Source: Endothia cerciana (taxonomy: Eukaryota; Ascomycota; Sordariomycetes; Diaporthales; Cryphonectriaceae). Taken from it: a DNA stretch of 13,011 bases. The stretch's first letter is position 1. Each line of letters begins with the position of its first letter. Below the pieces are notes generated by a model that was not told the origin of the DNA, ran no database searches, and saw only the letters and a list, made by a program, of their open reading frames with translations. The stretch is from positions 1-13,011 of the forward strand of contig JALRMH010000132.1 in assembly GCA_026119935.1 (NCBI GenBank). The letters run 5' to 3'. Positions 7,561-13,011 of this stretch are shown in pieces. The position numbers were made by a program, and so were the translations under genes.

Positions 7561-10500
7561 TCTCTGCTAAACCTATATATATAATAAACCTCTGCTATAA
7601 TTAATAACTATCTTAGTTTATCTTACTTATTAATAAGCAGAAGATGCTTAGTTCTTTTTATTTTAAAGCTTTATACTAGAGGAGTAAAAGCTTCTTTATT
7701 TATACCTATTGCTAGATTTACTCTTTTTAAAAGGCTAAGAAGGTTTAATTATAAAACAGCCTGATACACCTTCTTAAATAAAATTTAACTAATAAAGCCT
7801 AATTCTAGCTATTTAATGCTTTATTAATAATATATCTTTTATATTAACTCTTCTTTATATCTTCTCTATTACTTTTTATTTATAAGCAAAGCTTTAATAT
7901 AATCTATTTACTTTGCTAACTTATCCTTTTACTACTTATATAGATTTGCTATATCTGCTAGACTTATAATAGCTAAATAATAACAGGCTAATTATAAGTA
8001 ATAATAGCACTATTATAAGTACTAATAAGAAGTATAAGTATAGAAGGAATATTAAGTTTAATAAAGCCTTGCTTAAACTAATTTTATTTATTAAGCTTTC
8101 TTTTATTAAAGCAGAAAGGTATATATAACTATAAAAAGCAGGTTCTAATCTAGTATTAACCTGCAAGTCTTATAAGCTACTTTATCTATTAGCTCCTAGC
8201 TATTCAGCTATAGCAACTACTTATCCTCATCCTCTTTCCAGCTGCTGCTATAGCACTTCTTTTATTTATTATAGCAGCTCTCTTGTTTAGCTATTATAGG
8301 ATCTCTATTACTAGTCTAGCCTACGTCTAGTTTTACTTTAGAGAGTTCAGAAGGTAAGCAGGAAGGTAGTTATAAAGATATAATTATAAAGAAGGAGGCG
8401 CTAGATTTTATTAAAGATATTTATAAAAATAATAGCTTAGATTAGCCTAGCCTTACTAGCCCTAGTAGCAACGCAAGCGCTTTTAAGGCTAGTAATAAAA
8501 ATATAGCTATAAGAGAGGAGAGACTAAGTCTTGTTAACGATTTTAATAAAGACAACAGCCTAGACAGCCTTAGCTAGGCTAGCTAAGGTAGTAACCTTAG
8601 TAGGCTTAGTAATAGCAACTTGTTATCTAGCTTGCTAGGTTTTGAAAATAATAATAATAAAGATAGAGAAGAGATCTCTGCGCTTAACTAGCTATGTATA
8701 TATAATATTTTTCTGCAGGTGCAGATACCCTATAGTATAAGGAAACAAGCAGCTGATATTCTTTAAAAAGTGAACTTGCTCTATTACTTTTATAATAAGC
8801 CTAGCTACTTCTCCTAGGTCTTATTACTATATAATCTACTAGAGCTTAAGTAACTAATCTTTTATATATATTAAATAGATTACTTAAGGCTTTAAAAAGA
8901 ATGTTTTTATCCTTATACTCTTTCTACTATAGCTTAAGCACTTACTTATATAAAAAAGGACCTCTCTAGATACTCTATTATAAAGAAACTTTAGTTTCTA
9001 TTATACTTTAACTACCCTCTTATTTAATCAGACTTTGCTAAGAACCTTATACCTAACTATTATAAGCTTTTTTATAAAGACTACTACTATAATTAGCCTC
9101 TCTCTTTATAAAAGTCAAAAAACTATATATTAAAAGCTTTACTTAGTATTTGTATTTATTATATATAAGATATTAACTTATAAGTTATAAAGGTTTAAAG
9201 CTTTATAGTATTTGCATAGTGCTATTTTTTGCTATTAACCCTGCTTCTCTTTATTATTATAATTTATTAAAATTTATATTATTATATTAAAAAAGAGAGG
9301 AATATTAAGCTTTACCTAACTAAGAACCTTATATTAAGCTCTATTAAATCTATACTTGTATAAAATACTCTTTATATTCTTTTTCTATATTTTAACCTTA
9401 TAGCTAAATATTATAAATATAAAAAAGAAGTGCTACTAGAGTAAAAAATAAAGATAATACTATAGCAGCAGTAGTAATAGTAGTATAATAAATATCTATA
9501 TCTACCCTACTCTATAACTAATACTCTAGCTAATAGCGACTTTAATATTTTTTATATAAAATACCTCTTTCCTACTTTATAAGCTATAGTGCTAGCTTAT
9601 TTATATTAATTTTATATATTCTTATAAGTATTAATCCTTGCTTAAGTAATAGCCCTTTAGCTAAAGCCTTAGTATAGAGAAAGCTATTACTATATATATT
9701 ATAAGAAGTTTATTAGTAGTAAGTTTCTTAAGCCTTTATAAGACTAGCTTCTAGGCTTTTATAATAAGTTCCTTTAAAAGTTTGCCTAGCTCTTGCTATT
9801 CTTCTAGGCTTATAGTACTAAGAACACCCTATTTAGCAGCTAGCCTGAGGACGCTTTATTTAAGCTCTATTAGCAGTATCTCTGCTGCCTAGCGCTAGCC
9901 CTCCTTTACTTAGACTAGTTCTAGGTAGACTTTGCCCTAGTAGACTTCCTATAGCGTAGGCAGAACAAGGAGGAGGAGGAGGATGACAACGATAATAAGG
10001 GCGAACCTATCTCGCTCTTTTATAAACAGGACTGCCTATGCTATATTAAAAAGGAGCTTATTAACCGCCCTGCTTAGTAGCAGAGGCGCTGCTCTATATA
10101 GAGCTAGAACAAGCCTGTGCTATTTAACTTTTAAGCATATTCCTTTATAGAATATAGTCTTTATAATATTATAACTCTTAAGCTTATTAATTAGTATTTA
10201 AACTAGCTTACTCTATAGCCTGTTCTCTATATTAAGATATATAATTTTTATAAGAATATCTTCTAGACTTTTAATAAGTATATAGCAGCCTTCTTTAAGC
10301 TAAGCTTTTACCTTTTTAAGCTTATTAAAGACTAGCGCTGCTAATAAGCTATATACTACTATAAATATAAATATAAGATTATAAATAGCTACTATTATAT
10401 AAATAAAAAGCTTAATTAAGCTTAGTAGTATTATATAATATATATTATTTACTATTTGAATACTAATATAGATACTATGCTTTTCTTATATAATATATAG

Positions 10501-12783
10501 TAAGAGATTATTATCTTTTTTACTTTTTTTATTAAGCTAAATTTAAACACTCTACTTTATTATAAGCTTTAATCCTTTAAGCTCTTTTTATTTATTAATA
10601 AGCAGTATATTTTATTCTTCTTTATATTTATATATTCTCTAAATTAACTCCTTTTTACTATTAACAGCTGCTATTTTCTTATTTTTAAGCAGCTAGTTAC
10701 TTATAGCTGCTCTTACACCTGCATTACTATAAGGCTATTATACCCTAATAAGATATAGCTAGACCTTAGTAACTTCTTTAGTCTAAAAGAGTATATTCTA
10801 TAAACCTATACTATTTAGGCCTTATAATGCCTTTTAAAGCTGTTCTATTCTAATAACTAGCCTGAGCTCTTGCTATAGCTATAAGCCTGCTATATGCGAG
10901 TGCAGCTATAGCGCTGCAGCGCCTGCCGGTAGCTGTACTAGCAGGAGGAAGAGGGGGTAGTAGAAGTAGAGAGCTTTAGACTAGAGGAGAAAGCAGAGAA
11001 AGCAAAGGAGGCAGAGAAGGAAGAGGCAGGACGCTTAGTAGAGAGAATAGCAGGCCTTGACCTTAGCAGCGTATATAAGGAGCTCAGCATAGTCTTTTTC
11101 TATAATAAGCACTAGAACTAAGACTTCCTTTACCTCTACCCTAATATTACCTGCACTATTAGTTTCCTAAATTAAGTTTAAAATATATATATATTTAGCA
11201 TTTATTAACTTTATACTATATTTAGTTTTAATATATTTATTAATAGCCTAATCCTAGAGAAATACTAGCAGGCTTTAGTAGCTGTAGCTGCTGATTAATA
11301 TAAAGCTAGAAGAGATAAAGCTGCTGTTTTTAGCTTGCTCTACTTAGCCTTTACCTTTAAACTCTAATCTATTATAGTCGAATATAACTATAACCTGCTA
11401 TATTCCCTCTGCTACTACTTATTAAGTGCTAAAAGCTATAAAGTGCTAATACTCTTATAATCCTTAGCTAATACTATATTTAAAGCTTTAAACCTAATAT
11501 TATAAAAGCAGGACTAGACCTGCTGCCTTTTAATTACTAATCTAGATATAGTTTTTACACTTATATATAAGCTATATAATGCTAAGGTCTATAAGCGCAA
11601 TTATAACCTTAACTAAGCCTTACTAATACCTACTTCTGTCTTTACTTATATATATAATAATATACCTTAGTCTGCTTTTATTAACTTTATCTTATAAAGC
11701 TAAGTGCTTAATGCTTTAGTAGGTATTGCAGAGACCTTATAGTATAAAAAGCCTTTTATTATATGCTACTACTAAGCCTAACAGCGCTAGGCTATAACTA
11801 TAATAAGGAAGGACGCGCTTCCTTATACTTTTTAAAGCTACTTTATAGTATTTATAAAAGCTTATACTAACTTTTATATTTTTATTATACTAAACTCGGA
11901 CAGCACTAAGTTCTTCTTTATCTAGTCTTTATAATTTACACGCTTTAGGTTACTCTACTTCTACCTCAGCTTTTATATTCTTAGCCTCTAGATAGCTTAG
12001 GCTAGGGCTTAAAAGAGGGATTATAGTACTATCTAGACCTTCTTTACTATACTATACAAGACCTACCTATAGTCTGTCCTATAGACTTTAAAGGTATAGG
12101 TGCTGCTTTAAGATAAGTATTCTAGCATCTACTGCTATTACATCTAAGCTCTCCTACAGCCTAGCTATATCTCTCTTTAAAAGGTATAAGCCCTCTAGAA
12201 CATATATATAGCTAACCTAGACCTTATCCTAGATAGCTTTTATATACTAGTGCAAGCTATAGAGTTTAAGCAGCCCTCTATACTTATCTAGCTCTTTTAA
12301 CCCTATAACCTCCTTCACCTTATCGCACAGGGTAAGCATTATACATAGCCCTTTATAGCACTTAGCCTTAATATCTTCTCAAACAACTTTATTATCTCTA
12401 CCTATATTATCAGCTATATCTACTAGGTAGATAAACCTAAAGGTGATTATATACTAAGCAGAGATAAAAAGGAGGTAACTACTGCTATTATTTATATTAT
12501 ATATTTTACTAACCTATTTTGAATTAGCTTTAATAAATAGCTTAAGGTTAATAATAAGCAGGTGCTTATTAGCTTAGTATAGATAATAAAGGCGCTAAAA
12601 AAGGCTATCTACCTCTTTTAAAAGGAGTATGCTTAGGAATATACTAATATAAATAATAGAGGAGGTAGGCTTAATAACAAGCTAGGTAAGGATAAAGCTA
12701 AATAAGCAGAGTAGTTTCACTCTACTCTTTATAAAGTAGTGTAAAAAGAGAGGGTAGAGGCAGCTATCTTCTTTATATTATAA
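7561..12783 (+). pseudogene. Coding block F: giant RIP-degraded frame, ~1,740 codons, unknown protein
   Basis: A single frame (1 mod 3) can be followed for 5.2 kb with dense TAA/TAG but only two TGA that I found (7762-7764 and 12520-12522). Regions in order: a Gln-rich part if TAA/TAG are read as Gln (about 7975-8090); a Ser/Asn/Asp-rich, probably disordered segment (about 8220-8680); a long Leu/Tyr/Ile-rich part; an acidic run EEEEDDNDN (about 9967-9995); Cys codons at 10708, 10720, 10888, 10915 and 10924, the last two spaced Cys-x2-Cys; a Glu/Lys/Ala-rich probable coiled coil (about 10945-11040); and a C-terminal part with LNSDSTKFFFI (about 11893-11925), LNIFSNNFIIST (about 12367-12402) and VDKPKGDYILSRDKKEV (about 12430-12477). 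The end is uncertain (TAA at 12703, 12742 or 12781). No reverse transcriptase YxDD box or helicase GxGKS/T loop is visible. It could be a large transposase or another mobile-element protein, but I cannot name it. Confidence 0.55.
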
Positions 12784-12804
12784 GCTCTCTTTATTATTTA
12801 GATT

Positions 12805-13011
12805 ACTTTTGCTACTAGACTTGATTAGTTTTTGAAAAAAAAGCTGCTTACTTTTTTTTTTCTTTTTTTTTTCTTTAAGTTATAGATTTAATTAGTTTTA
12901 AAAAAGAGATTACACCTTTTTTCTTTTTTTTATTACTATTAGATTTCATTCCTTTTAAAAAAAATTATATCTTTCTTCTTCTTTTCTAACAGAGTTCGTT
13001 CTAATAGATAA
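12805..13011. repeat. Cluster of solo left arms of the palindromic family
   Basis: Left-type arms follow one another: J1 around 12805-12842 (CTACTAGACTTGATTAGTTT), J2 around 12863-12906 (TTATAGATTTAATTAGTTTT after a T-tract), J3 around 12920-12965 (ACTATTAGATTTCATTCCTT after a T-tract), and a weak J4 around 12970-13011. The cores are about 50-70 bp apart. No right-type arm is visible between them, and the last copy is cut by the window edge. They are in inverted orientation to the two right-type arms that precede block F. Confidence 0.55.

Noticed and set aside
7936..8166. Minus-strand frame of 76 codons, strongly hydrophobic
   Set aside because: Its Leu/Ile/Tyr-rich sequence arises from reading TAA/TAG/TAT-rich DNA in antisense. 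The + strand frame of block F runs through it.
7561..12783. A reassigned genetic code with TAA and TAG as Gln, making the long frames intact
   Set aside because: Recoding would not explain the near loss of TGG and ATG, the His scarcity or the arm differences in non-coding palindromes. RIP explains all of these.
7561..12783. LTR or LINE retrotransposon polyprotein, or Helitron/RecQ-type helicase
   Set aside because: I found no YxDD-like box, no GxGKS/T-like loop (glycine codons should largely survive RIP) and no long terminal direct repeats in the window.
1..13011. Mitochondrial DNA, because of the AT content
   Set aside because: Fungal mitochondrial genes use TGA for Trp and avoid TAA/TAG in frame. 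Here TGA is nearly absent in frame and TAA/TAG are common. No mitochondrial genes or tRNAs are seen.
1..13011. tRNA, rRNA, telomeric repeats or riboswitches
   Set aside because: No cloverleaf with conserved T-loop sequence, rRNA-like block or TTAGGG array was seen on either strand.

Overview
The window looks like AT-rich, repeat-decayed nuclear DNA of a filamentous ascomycete (Pezizomycotina-like). Four signs point to repeat-induced point mutation (RIP, CpA to TpA on both strands). TpA is everywhere. Long frames are interrupted almost only by TAA and TAG and hardly ever by TGA. TGG (Trp) and ATG (Met) codons are nearly gone, while ATA, CTA, TTA and TAT are in great excess. Where related copies can be compared, they differ mostly by transitions. 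I see no intact gene of normal length, no rRNA or tRNA and no CRISPR array.

Reading through TAA/TAG, six coding-like blocks can be followed, all on the + strand: A (542-2059), B (2340-2735), C (2882-4774), D (5141-6535), E (6928-7458) and F (7561-12783). Each holds one frame for its length. A, C, D and E have no in-frame TGA that I found; F has two, near its ends. Block F, about 1,740 codons, is the remnant of a very large protein. Block E contains a 99-bp (33-codon) tandem repeat. Block D keeps the least damaged stretch, with a charged helical segment and a Lys-Ala-Arg tail. None of the six matches a protein family I can name with confidence. A large transposable element, or several adjacent ones, is the most natural setting for RIP, but that is inference.

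The junctions between blocks carry a family of short palindromic sequences of about 85-125 bp, seen at 48-139, 426-507, 2114-2198, 2741-2843, 4834-4927, 4977-5091 and 6838-6929. Single arms occur at 183-222, 7442-7483, 7511-7543 and several times in 12805-13011. Each arm starts with a T-tract followed by AG, has a core close to CTAGACTTAATTA, and is mirrored in a second arm ending in CTAAAAAA. Block F alone is bracketed by half-palindromes in inverted orientation. They could be foldback/MITE-like insertions, abutting terminal inverted repeats of neighbouring elements, or intron-borne elements. This family and the large unidentified frame F are the most interesting contents of the window.

The rest is low-complexity polypyrimidine or polypurine sequence, mainly 1-47, 140-182 and 223-425.
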